10,236 bases of DNA, from the NCBI GenBank assembly GCA_947374105.1, contig CANCAO010000033.1, positions 1-10,236 on the forward strand. The letters run 5' to 3'. How positions within the stretch are numbered: position 1 is the first letter of the stretch; every line of letters begins with the position of its first letter. Positions 1 to 6,072 of this stretch are shown here, piece after piece. Source of the DNA: Comamonadaceae bacterium. GTDB lineage: Bacteria; Pseudomonadota; Gammaproteobacteria; Burkholderiales; Burkholderiaceae_C. The notes beneath the pieces are model-generated. The model saw only the letters and a list, made by a program, of their open reading frames with translations, was not told the origin of the DNA and made no database searches. The position numbers were made by a program, and so were the translations under genes.

Positions 1-458
1 GTGGTGTCGAAGTGCTCTCGCAAAGCGTCAAACACTTCGTCGCTGACTTTCACGTCCAGCGTCATTTGCGCGGCGTAGCGGATCACCAGCGTCTCGACCG
101 GGCCGAGGGAGGGATCGGTGGGGATGCCGCGTGGGTCGGCCTTGGCAAAGGCGCCCAACGCATCCAGTTGCGCTTGCGTGCCGCCAGCTTTCAGAAAGTC
201 GGGCGCGTGGTGTTTGTACTCGTAGGTTGCGCCGGTCAGCAGGGCCACGGTGCAGATGCCCAGCTCGCGCAGCATGGGGCTGGTGGGTAGCTCAGATCGC
301 ACGGCTTTGAGGTACACGTTCCACCCGCGCGCCAGCGGCTCGCTCCACAGCAGGGCTTTGTCCAGGTTGATGAAGGTGCCACCCCGGCGCGCCAGGATGG
401 CGTCTACCAGTTCTTGCGGTTGATGTTTGAGGGCGGGGGTCCAGTCGGGGATGCGCAT
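1..458 (-). CDS. Carboxymuconolactone decarboxylase (CMD/AhpD-like) family protein, 5' part only
   Basis: Reading leftward from ATG at 458-456, 152 codons stay open to the window edge, so the C-terminus is missing. The visible protein starts MRIPDWTPAL. A helical stretch LLWSEPLARGWNVYLKAV (residues 37-54) is followed by LRELGICTVALLTGATYEYKHH (63-84), the usual CMD-family layout of 'W.H/R...G...' then a helix ending in a Glu/His patch. E80 and H83/H84 occupy the active-site helix. There is no CxxC there, so it is not a thiol peroxidase-type AhpD. The family includes decarboxylases of gamma-carboxymuconolactone and many uncharacterised oxidative-stress or aromatic-degradation proteins, and I cannot assign a substrate. 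It is divergent from dapF with a 55-bp gap. No clear Shine-Dalgarno precedes the ATG. The family call is fairly sure; the exact function is not known. Confidence 0.75.
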   Translation of the reverse strand, partial: MRIPDWTPALKHQPQELVDAILARRGGTFINLDKALLWSEPLARGWNVYLKAVRSELPTSPMLRELGICTVALLTGATYEYKHHAPDFLKAGGTQAQLDALGAFAKADPRGIPTDPSLGPVETLVIRYAAQMTLDVKVSDEVFDALREHFDT

Positions 459-489
459 GGGGGGCTTTCTGAGTAAGGAAGAAGAGCCG

Positions 490-513
490 AATATAAGCGG
501 ATAATTTCACGCC
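490..513 (+). promoter_or_regulatory. Probable dapF promoter with near-leaderless start
   Basis: The 55-bp gap between the divergent genes holds GATAAT at 500-505, a good -10 hexamer exactly 14 nt before the dapF ATG. Transcription would start about 511-513, leaving a leader of 1-3 nt, and no Shine-Dalgarno lies before the ATG. A second -10-like box, TATAAG, is at 492-497. On the opposite strand, 490-495 reads TATATT and could serve the leftward gene. No convincing -35 box is seen for any of these. Confidence 0.45.
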
Positions 514-1413
514 ATGCGAATCCCATTTACCAAGATGCAAGGCGCGGGCAACGACTTTGTGGTGCTCGACGAAACCCGTGCGCGCTTGGGCCTGAGTGCG
601 GCCCAGTACCGCTACCTGGCAGACCGTCACTTTGGTGTGGGGGCGGACCAGATTTTGACGGTGCGGCCCAGCCCAGCCAATGCCGTTGATAGTGGGGTCG
701 ATTTTGAGTACCTGATCCACAACGCCGATGGTGGCGAGGTAGAGCAATGCGGCAATGGCGCACGCTGTTTTGCCCGCTTTGTGCGCGACCGTGGCCTCAC
801 CACCCAAGACACCATTCGAGTGCAGACCTTGAGCGGCGTGATTGAGCTGCGGCTGAACCCCGATGGCCGTGTGACGGTGGACATGGGTGCGCCTATTTTT
901 GATTTGTCCCGCATTCCATTTGACGCGACCGGCTTGACTCCGCAAGCGCAAGGTTCATGGTGTTTATGGCCGCTAGAGCACGAAAACAGTCCACAAGCAG
1001 CTCCTGTTTTTATAGCAACCCTGTCGATGGGTAACCCCCACGCCGTGCTGCTGGTGGACGATGTGGACACGGCGCCGGTGGCTGAACTCGGCCCCATCAT
1101 CGAGCAGCACCCGCGCTTTACCCGACGCGTGAACGCAGGTTTCATGCAAGTGCAGAGTCGCAGCCATATCCGCCTGCGGGTGTATGAACGCGGCGCGGGC
1201 GAGACGCTGGCCTGCGGCACGGGCGCGTGTGCCGCCGTGGTGGCAGGTATTCGCTTGGGCCTGCTGGACGCACGGGTGGACGTGCAAACGCGTGGCGGCC
1301 TGCTGACGATTGAGTGGGCCGGCCACAGCGGCGACACGCCAGCCGCTGTGTTGATGACCGGCCCAGCGCAAGCCGTTTTTGACGGCGAAATCGATTTACC
1401 TGAACGGATATGA
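514..1413 (+). CDS. dapF: Diaminopimelate epimerase
   Basis: This enzyme interconverts LL- and meso-2,6-diaminopimelate, the last step before lysine and the source of the peptidoglycan cross-linking residue. It is cytosolic. The protein is 299 aa (E. coli about 274) and begins [20 protein letters not shown], the hallmark N-terminus of the family. Both catalytic cysteines are present in their motifs: C79 in EQCGNGARC and C234 in LACGTGAC. The two halves follow the usual pseudo-symmetric epimerase fold. The substrate-binding SMGNPHAV (171-178) and ERGAGET (225-231) motifs are intact. Residues 152-169 are encoded by a small dispersed repeat (see 973-1017) and lie in the variable linker before SMGNPH, so the enzyme is probably active. 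The ATG has no Shine-Dalgarno but sits just after a -10-like box. The stop overlaps the next gene's ATG (ATGA), indicating translational coupling. Confidence 0.97.
   Translation: MRIPFTKMQGAGNDFVVLDETRARLGLSAAQYRYLADRHFGVGADQILTVRPSPANAVDSGVDFEYLIHNADGGEVEQCGNGARCFARFVRDRGLTTQDTIRVQTLSGVIELRLNPDGRVTVDMGAPIFDLSRIPFDATGLTPQAQGSWCLWPLEHENSPQAAPVFIATLSMGNPHAVLLVDDVDTAPVAELGPIIEQHPRFTRRVNAGFMQVQSRSHIRLRVYERGAGETLACGTGACAAVVAGIRLGLLDARVDVQTRGGLLTIEWAGHSGDTPAAVLMTGPAQAVFDGEIDLPERI
973..1017 (-). repeat. 45-bp dispersed element, copy 1, inside dapF
   Basis: Read on the minus strand this segment is TGCTA (1017-1013), 10 nt, AGCTGCTTGTG (1002-992), 15 nt, CTAG (976-973). The same blocks at identical spacing occur on the plus strand in rlmI (3803-3847). 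It encodes part of DapF residues 152-169 in the antisense orientation and keeps the frame open. From memory, similar AGCTGCTTG... sequences are scattered through Comamonadaceae genomes; I could not verify this here. Confidence 0.7.
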
Positions 1414-2102
1414 CTATGAGCAACACCCACCTGAATCCCATGACCGAAGACGACATTGCCAACTACTTGGGCAACTACCCCGAGTTTTTCGAGCGCCACG
1501 CCGAACTGTTAGCTGCCATCCACCTGACCAGTCCGCACAGCCGTCGCACCGTGAGTCTGCAAGAGCGTCAAGCGGAGATGCTGCGCGACAAAATTCGCCT
1601 GTTGGAAGGGCGCATCATGGAGATGATTCGTCATGGCAATGACAACCTGGGCCTGTCGGACAAGCTGTTGCGCTGGGCTCGGGATTTGTTCCTTGCGCAT
1701 GAGGCACTCACTTTGCCTGAGCAAATTGCCAACACCATTGTGAGCCAGTTTTCGGTGCCCCAAGTCGCCATTCGGGTATGGGATGTGGCGGCTGCGTTTG
1801 CCAGCGCCGGGTTTGCCCAGGGGGTGAGCGATGACACACGCGTATTTGCCACCTCGCTGCATGAGCCCTTTTGTGGTGTGAACTCGGGTTTTGAAGCCGT
1901 CAGTTGGTTGGCGCAACCGGAACAAGCTGTTTCGGTGGCCTTGTTGCCTCTGCGTGGCCTGGATGCCACGGGTGCGCCCTGCGCTTTCGGCTTGCTGGTG
2001 TTGGCCTCACCCGATGCCCAGCGCTTCAACAGCACCATGGGCACGGATTTCCTGCAACGCATTGCCGAAATGGCCAGCGCGGCGCTGTCCCGGCTGAGGT
2101 AA
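1410..2102 (+). CDS. DUF484 family protein (YigA-like, GAF-like fold)
   Basis: This 230-aa protein is of the DUF484 family, typically encoded between dapF and xerC, as here. Its biochemical role is not established. The N-terminal part (about 11-38), [27 protein letters not shown], is the diagnostic DUF484 opening. It is followed by a charged, probably coiled-coil helix (about 48-76, [19 protein letters not shown]). Residues 85-228 resemble a GAF-like sensory fold ending in [23 protein letters not shown] and an amphipathic C-terminal helix. There is no enzymatic motif, signal peptide or membrane segment. The start ATG at 1410 overlaps the dapF stop. A second ATG two codons later (1416) is an equally possible start. 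It is probably co-transcribed with dapF and xerC; a role with XerC or cell-wall synthesis would be guesswork from context. Confidence 0.9.
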   Translation: MTMSNTHLNPMTEDDIANYLGNYPEFFERHAELLAAIHLTSPHSRRTVSLQERQAEMLRDKIRLLEGRIMEMIRHGNDNLGLSDKLLRWARDLFLAHEALTLPEQIANTIVSQFSVPQVAIRVWDVAAAFASAGFAQGVSDDTRVFATSLHEPFCGVNSGFEAVSWLAQPEQAVSVALLPLRGLDATGAPCAFGLLVLASPDAQRFNSTMGTDFLQRIAEMASAALSRLR

Positions 2103-2109
2103 GCCTGTG
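2096..2109 (+). promoter_or_regulatory. Ribosome binding site and GTG start that decide the xerC N-terminus
   Basis: TGAGGT (2095-2100), overlapping the DUF484 stop codon, contains GAGG at 2096-2099, seven bases before GTG at 2107. This is a good Shine-Dalgarno. The next in-frame GTG (2191), which would give a protein of normal XerC length, has no such site upstream. This favours translation of the repeat-encoded extension. Confidence 0.6.
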
Positions 2110-3135
2110 AGCCACGCGCAATTCCCCGCCGGGCCGCCCCAAGGGGAATTAGCCCCCTTGGGGGGCAGCGCAGCACACGAAGTTGCAAGCGTGGGGGCCA
2201 TAACTGAGCGATATTTGGAGCACGTCCGCGTTGAAAAACGCTTGGCGCAGCGCACCGTTGAGCTCTATGCGCTGGACTTGCAAAAGCTTCAGCACTTCGC
2301 CGCCCAGGCCGGGGTCGAACTCCTCCAGGTGCAAAACACCCACATTCGCCGCTGGGTGGCGCAGATGCACAGCGCCGGGCGCAGTGGGCGCGGCATTGCC
2401 CTGATTCTCTCGGGCTGGCGTGGGTTGTATGCTTGGTTGGGGCGCGAGGGGCTCATTGCCAGCAACCCGGTGCAAGACGTGCGTGCGCCCAAGGTCGCGC
2501 GCCCTTTGCCCAAGGCACTGGGGGTGGATGAGGCGGTGCAGTTGGCTGCATTTCATTCAGACAGTACCGACCCCTGGCTGGAGGCGCGGGACGCGGCTAT
2601 GGTGGAGCTGCTCTACGGTAGCGGCTTGCGCGTCTCAGAGTTGACCGGGCTGGATACCGTGGCCAGTGCCAGCGCACAGGGATGGGTGGACTTGCAGGCT
2701 GCCGAAGTGCATGTGTTGGGCAAAGGGGGTAAGCGACGCACCGTGCCTGTGGGGCGCGAGGCCTTGAGTGCACTTCAGCGTTGGCTGGCACTGCGGGCGC
2801 AGGTGCTGACGGTTTCAGGGGTGGGGCAAAACGATGCCGCTCCAGCACTGTTCATTGGCCGTTACGGCACGCGCTTGACGGCTCAGTCCGTCTGGCAACG
2901 CCTTAAGCGCCGTAGTCTGCAAGCCGGGCTGGCCACGCCGGTGCATCCGCACATGCTGCGCCATTCATTTGCCAGCCATGTGTTGCAGTCCAGCAGCGAC
3001 CTGCGCGCGGTGCAGGAGTTGCTGGGGCACGCCAACATCAGCACCACTCAGGTGTACACGCGGCTGGATTTTCAGCATCTGGCTAAAACCTATGATGCCG
3101 CTCACCCCCGTGCGCGGCTCAAGGGGCCGCGCTGA
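2107..3135 (+). CDS. xerC: Site-specific tyrosine recombinase XerC
   Basis: XerC and XerD together resolve chromosome dimers at dif near the division septum. The 342-aa protein has a SAM-like core-binding domain (about 32-125, starting ITERYLEHVRVEKRLAQRTV) and the catalytic domain (about 137-335). All active-site residues are visible: R175 in GSGLRVSEL, K206 in LGKGGKRR, H282 and R285 in HPHMLRHSFASHVL, H308 in LGHANISTTQVY and the nucleophile Y317. Its place after dapF and DUF484 is the classic xerC context and separates it from xerD. The family usually begins near residue 32. The first ~30 residues here are an extension encoded by a GC-rich hairpin repeat. GTG 2107 has a good Shine-Dalgarno; a shorter start at GTG 2191 (314 aa) is the alternative. 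The last 34 bp overlap the convergent gene. Confidence 0.95.
   Translation: MSHAQFPAGPPQGELAPLGGSAAHEVASVGAITERYLEHVRVEKRLAQRTVELYALDLQKLQHFAAQAGVELLQVQNTHIRRWVAQMHSAGRSGRGIALILSGWRGLYAWLGREGLIASNPVQDVRAPKVARPLPKALGVDEAVQLAAFHSDSTDPWLEARDAAMVELLYGSGLRVSELTGLDTVASASAQGWVDLQAAEVHVLGKGGKRRTVPVGREALSALQRWLALRAQVLTVSGVGQNDAAPALFIGRYGTRLTAQSVWQRLKRRSLQAGLATPVHPHMLRHSFASHVLQSSSDLRAVQELLGHANISTTQVYTRLDFQHLAKTYDAAHPRARLKGPR
2122..2198 (+). repeat. GC-rich hairpin repeat forming the 5' end of xerC
   Basis: The segment contains the inverted repeat CCCCAAGGGG (2137-2146) / CCCCTTGGGG (2154-2163) with a 7-nt loop, flanked by GCCGGGCCGC on the left and GGCAGCGCAGCACACGAAG...GCGTGGGGGCC on the right. Hairpins of this composition are, as I recall, common dispersed repeats between genes in Comamonadaceae. 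Here it lies inside the reading frame and encodes roughly residues 6-30 of XerC (rich in Pro, Gly and Ala). Boundaries are approximate, and no second copy is present in the window. Confidence 0.65.
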
Positions 3136-3491
3136 AGTGAAAGCTGCACGGCATCGGACATTTGTATCAGGTGTTGGGACCATGCCGCCTCGAAGTCTTC
3201 CCAGATGCGTTGTTCTGCGTCGATATGGGCCAAGGCCAGGATCAAGTAAGACTGCTGGGCTTTGACCAAGGCCCCCAGTAGGGTGGACATCTCAGTCTCC
3301 AAAGTCACTTTCTCGCTCTGGTTAAAACGCCTGACCTGCTTGAGTTCGGTCACGCTAAGATGATCAGCAAGAGCGAGGGATGTGGCCGACATCGGCGCAG
3401 GGCGCAAGCAGTCTCTTGAGATGGCGAGCAGCGTGTCTATTTCAAAGGCGCTACCCCGCCCGGAGGAGGATGGGTTGATGTCTGTCTGCAT
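3102..3491 (-). CDS. Hypothetical protein, 129 aa, convergent with xerC
   Basis: I do not recognise this protein. The ORF is open further upstream, to 3578, but ATG 3491 is preferred because GGAGA (minus strand, 3501-3497) lies five bases ahead of it. The product begins MQTDINPSSSGRGSAFEIDT, has no signal peptide or membrane segment, and from about residue 40 looks entirely helical and amphipathic (LSVTELKQVRRFNQ, LETEMSTLLGALVKAQQSYLILALAHID, AEQRIWEDFEAAWSQHLIQMSDAVQ). It contains a single Cys (28). The last 11 codons overlap the 3' end of xerC by 34 bp, tail to tail. Codon choice is less GC-biased than in neighbouring genes. The good RBS and its placement between xerC and rlmI support a real gene. 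A phasin-like or other small helical-bundle protein would fit the composition, but this is only an impression. Confidence 0.6.
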   Translation of the reverse strand: MQTDINPSSSGRGSAFEIDTLLAISRDCLRPAPMSATSLALADHLSVTELKQVRRFNQSEKVTLETEMSTLLGALVKAQQSYLILALAHIDAEQRIWEDFEAAWSQHLIQMSDAVQLSLQRGPLSRARG

Positions 3492-3573
3492 GTTGGTCTC
3501 CGATTTTTGTTCTTGAACGACGCAGTACATGGAATTTATCCCGCCACAGCCCAGGCAGTCCTCGGAAAAAGCC

Positions 3574-3587
3574 GACAATTCCCCCTC
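3574..3587 (+). promoter_or_regulatory. Probable rlmI -10 box, near-leaderless
   Basis: GACAAT at 3574-3579 begins exactly 14 nt before the rlmI ATG, the same distance as GATAAT before dapF. The intervening bases are C/T-rich and contain no Shine-Dalgarno. No good -35 is seen. It lies in the 96-bp gap between the divergent small gene and rlmI. Confidence 0.4.
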
Positions 3588-4796
3588 ATGAAAACCATTC
3601 GCCTAAAAGAAGGCAAAGAGCGCTCGCTCTTGCGCCGCCATCCCTGGATTTTTGAATCCGCCATCGCGCGGGGCGGAGCCGATGCGGGCGAGACGGTGCG
3701 AGTGGAATCGCACGAAGGCGCATTCCTGGCCTGGGCCGCTTTCAGCCCCGCTTCCAAAATTCGGGCGCGGGCTTGGAGTTTTGATGAATCTCAGCACATA
3801 GATGCTACTTTTTTTATAGCTGCTTGTGCTCGCGCTATAAAGGCTAGAGAGCGACTTGATATCAAAAGTGACGGCTTGAGGTTGATCCACGGCGAATCTG
3901 ACGGCCTGCCTGGATTGATCGTTGACCGCTACGGCGACACACTGGTGGCGCAGTTTCTCTCCAGTGGAGCCGAGCGCTGGAAAGACGTGCTGGCCGATGC
4001 GCTTTTGGCTCAGACCGGTTTGACTCAGCTCTATGAGCGCTCCGACGCTAGCTCACGTGGCCTGGAAGGTCTGCCTGAGGCCAAAGGTTGGCTGCGTGGT
4101 GAGGGTAAGGTTGAATTGGCCTTGCGCGAACACGGCTGGCAACTCGGCCTCAGCATTGAAGAGGGCCACAAGACCGGCTTTTATCTGGATCAACGCGACA
4201 GCCGCAAGAAGTTTGCCGACTATGCGCAGCGCTTGAATTTTGAACGCGTGCTCAATTGCTATTGCTACACCGGGGGCTTCACGGTGGCGGCGCTCACGGG
4301 CATGCGCACGGCCGGGTTTGCCGACGGTGCGGGGCACGTGACCTCGATCGACTCCTCCGGCCCGGCGCTGGCGCGCGCGGCTGCCAATGTGGCGCTCAAT
4401 GGCTTTGAGGCCTCAAGCGCGAGTTTCATGGACGCCGATGTCAACGCCTCGCTGCGCCAGTTTATCGAGCAGGGCCGCACCTTTGACGCCATCGTGTTGG
4501 ATCCGCCGAAGTTCGCGCCCACCGCCGCCCATGCCGAGCGCGCCGCCCGCGCCTATAAGGACATCAATCGCCTGGCTTTCAAGCTCTTGGCCCCCGGCGG
4601 CGTGCTGTTCACCTATTCCTGCTCAGGCGGCATCAGTGCTGACCTGTTCCACAAAATCGTCGCCTCCGCCGGTCTTGACGCGGGCGTGGACGGCTTCATC
4701 ACCGAACGCATGGGCGGCGCGCCCGACCACCCCATGACCATCAACTTTCCCGAGGGCGAGTACCTGAAGGGCTTGGTGGTGATGCGGCGGGCGTGA
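3588..4796 (+). CDS. rlmI: 23S rRNA (cytosine-1962-C5)-methyltransferase RlmI
   Basis: This SAM-dependent enzyme methylates C1962 (E. coli numbering) of 23S rRNA. The 402-aa length matches E. coli (396). An N-terminal PUA domain (about 1-80, MKTIRLKEGKERSLLRRHPWIFESAI) is followed by the central IHGESDGLPGLIVDRYG (100-116), EEGHKTGFYLDQRDSR (191-206), the SAM-binding Rossmann motif VLNCYCYTGGFTVAAL (221-236), DPPKF (305-309) and the catalytic YSCSG with C345. The C-terminus ADHP-like motif (PDHPMTINFPEGEYLKG) is also standard. ATG 3588 is chosen because it gives the canonical N-terminus; upstream TTG 3507 would add 27 non-homologous residues. Residues 72-93 are encoded by the dispersed 45-bp element. 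They replace a variable linker without changing overall length, so activity is probably kept. There is no Shine-Dalgarno. Confidence 0.93.
   Translation: MKTIRLKEGKERSLLRRHPWIFESAIARGGADAGETVRVESHEGAFLAWAAFSPASKIRARAWSFDESQHIDATFFIAACARAIKARERLDIKSDGLRLIHGESDGLPGLIVDRYGDTLVAQFLSSGAERWKDVLADALLAQTGLTQLYERSDASSRGLEGLPEAKGWLRGEGKVELALREHGWQLGLSIEEGHKTGFYLDQRDSRKKFADYAQRLNFERVLNCYCYTGGFTVAALTGMRTAGFADGAGHVTSIDSSGPALARAAANVALNGFEASSASFMDADVNASLRQFIEQGRTFDAIVLDPPKFAPTAAHAERAARAYKDINRLAFKLLAPGGVLFTYSCSGGISADLFHKIVASAGLDAGVDGFITERMGGAPDHPMTINFPEGEYLKGLVVMRRA
3803..3847 (+). repeat. 45-bp dispersed element, copy 2, inside rlmI
   Basis: TGCTA (3803-3807), 10 nt, AGCTGCTTGTG (3818-3828), 15 nt, CTAG (3844-3847): the same blocks and spacing as the dapF copy but in the opposite orientation. 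This copy also carries a perfect 8-bp inverted repeat, TTTATAGC (3813-3820) / GCTATAAA (3834-3841), with a 13-nt loop. It is translated as part of residues 72-87 of RlmI (ATFFIAACARAIKARE). Confidence 0.7.
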
Positions 4797-4845
4797 TCCC
4801 CGCTAAACTCCCCCCTCTTTCCTGTTTAAGCGAGTCCCACATCCC

Positions 4846-5922
4846 ATGAGCCTGATCCCCACCACCATCCTGACCGGCTTTCTTGGCTCCGGCAAAACCA
4901 CCTTGCTCAAGCGCGTACTGCAAGAAGCGCATGGCCAGAAGATTGCCGTGATTGAGAACGAGTTCGGTGAGGAAAATATAGACAACGACATTTTGGTGTC
5001 TGACACCAACGAGCAGATCATCCAGATGAGCAATGGCTGCATCTGCTGCACGATCCGCGAAGACCTGCGCACCACACTGCGTGATCTGGCTGAGAAGAAG
5101 CGCAAGGGCGAGCTAGACTTTGAGCGCGTGGTGATAGAGACTACAGGTCTGGCCGACCCCGGTCCCGTGGCGCAAACCTTCTTCATGGACGATGAAATCG
5201 CCGAGAGCTTTTTGCTCGACTCCATCCTGACGCTGGTGGACGCCAAGCACGCCGCTCAGCAGCTCAATGACCGGCAAGAGGCGCGCCGCCAAGTGGGTTT
5301 TGCGGATCAGATCTTCATCAGCAAGACCGATCTCGTGACGCCTGAGGAAACCGCCGCGCTGATGCATCGCCTCAAGCACATGAACCCGCGTGCGCCGCAA
5401 AAAGCCGTGCATTTTGGTGAGGTGGCCTTGAGCGAGGTGTTTGACCTGCGCGGCTTTAACCTCAACACCAAGCTGGAGATTGATCCGGACTTTCTCAAAG
5501 ACGACGCGCATGATCACGGGCACGGCGATGATCACGCACATGGCGACGACCACGAACATGGTGAGCACTGCGACCACCCCTCCCACGCGCATGCCCAAGA
5601 CCATGGCCACCACCATCACCATGATGACGACGTGAAGAGCTTCGTCTTCCGCTCAGACCGCGCCTTTGATCCGGCCAAGCTGGAGGACTTTCTGGGGGCC
5701 ATCGTCAATATCTATGGCCCACGCATGTTGCGCTACAAGGGTGTGTTAAACATGAAAGGCACCGAGCGCAAGGTGATTTTTCAGGGCGTGCACCAACTCA
5801 TGGGCAGCGATTTGGGTCCGGCCTGGGGCGCGGATGAGATGCGCACCAGCAAGATGGTGTTCATCGGCCTGGACTTGCCCAAAGACATCTTCTTGCAGGG
5901 TCTGGAACAAAGCCTGGTGTAA
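4846..5922 (+). CDS. COG0523/CobW-family metal-chaperone GTPase (ZNG1/YjiA-like)
   Basis: This is a G3E GTPase of the COG0523 group, which delivers or senses metals, commonly zinc, in the cytosol. The 358-aa protein has Walker A GFLGSGKTT (11-19), the metal-binding CxCC motif in NGCICC (C65, C67, C68) and ETTG (98-101). It also has the guanine-specificity motif SKTD (159-162) and a CobW C-terminal domain from about 264 (KSFVFRSDRAFDPAKLEDFL). Residues 221-261 form a loop with 17 histidines (HDHGHGDDHAHGDDHEHG..., then HHHHH), a likely metal reservoir as in many zinc-related members. CobW/cobalamin synthesis is unlikely because no cob genes are near. There is no Shine-Dalgarno before ATG 4846. 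TAAACT at 4804-4809 could be a -10. It sits 150 bp before dksA, a pairing also known from zinc-limitation regulons. Confidence 0.9.
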   Translation: MSLIPTTILTGFLGSGKTTLLKRVLQEAHGQKIAVIENEFGEENIDNDILVSDTNEQIIQMSNGCICCTIREDLRTTLRDLAEKKRKGELDFERVVIETTGLADPGPVAQTFFMDDEIAESFLLDSILTLVDAKHAAQQLNDRQEARRQVGFADQIFISKTDLVTPEETAALMHRLKHMNPRAPQKAVHFGEVALSEVFDLRGFNLNTKLEIDPDFLKDDAHDHGHGDDHAHGDDHEHGEHCDHPSHAHAQDHGHHHHHDDDVKSFVFRSDRAFDPAKLEDFLGAIVNIYGPRMLRYKGVLNMKGTERKVIFQGVHQLMGSDLGPAWGADEMRTSKMVFIGLDLPKDIFLQGLEQSLV

Positions 5923-6072
5923 AACCGGTACACTCGCGCGCCGGGAGAAAAACTATGACCCCCGCACTTCCCAGTCATGTAATGAGGTTATAACTGTACG
6001 TGTTGTGGTATGGGCGTCTGCCTGTACCCTTCGAAAAGACAAGATTTGACGATCAAAACAGGAAAGACACCC
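5923..6072 (+). promoter_or_regulatory. dksA leader region: possible -10, palindrome and tiny ORF
   Basis: The 150-bp gap contains TACACT (5929-5934) as a possible -10, and the perfect palindrome GTTATAAC (5987-5994), which also includes a -10-like TATAAC. It also holds a 13-codon ORF: ATG at 5955 seven bases after GGGAG, stop TAA at 5991-5993, peptide MTPALPSHVMRL. No clear -35 or terminator hairpin is seen. Each item is weak on its own. Confidence 0.3.

Noticed and set aside
627..1499. Long minus-strand ORF (290 aa) opposite dapF
   Set aside because: It lies opposite the certain dapF gene and its product is Ser/Arg/Pro-rich with no recognisable domain, as expected from GC-rich codon bias in the antisense frame.
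1505..1515. TTAGCTGCC in the DUF484 gene as a third copy of the dapF/rlmI element
   Set aside because: It shares only AGCTGC. The TGCTA and CTAG blocks are absent at the required spacing.
3507..3587. TTG-initiated extension of rlmI
   Set aside because: It adds 27 residues unlike RlmI and lacks a suitable RBS. ATG 3588 gives the canonical N-terminus.
5987..5994. GTTATAAC as a Zur box upstream of dksA
   Set aside because: Only the central 8 bp resemble the Zur consensus. The flanking half-sites do not match, so it is noted only as a palindrome.
6010..6072. ATG 6010 as dksA start
   Set aside because: There is no good RBS and the residues MGVCLYPSKRQDL are unlike the following tail. GTG 6073 has AGGAAAG at proper distance.
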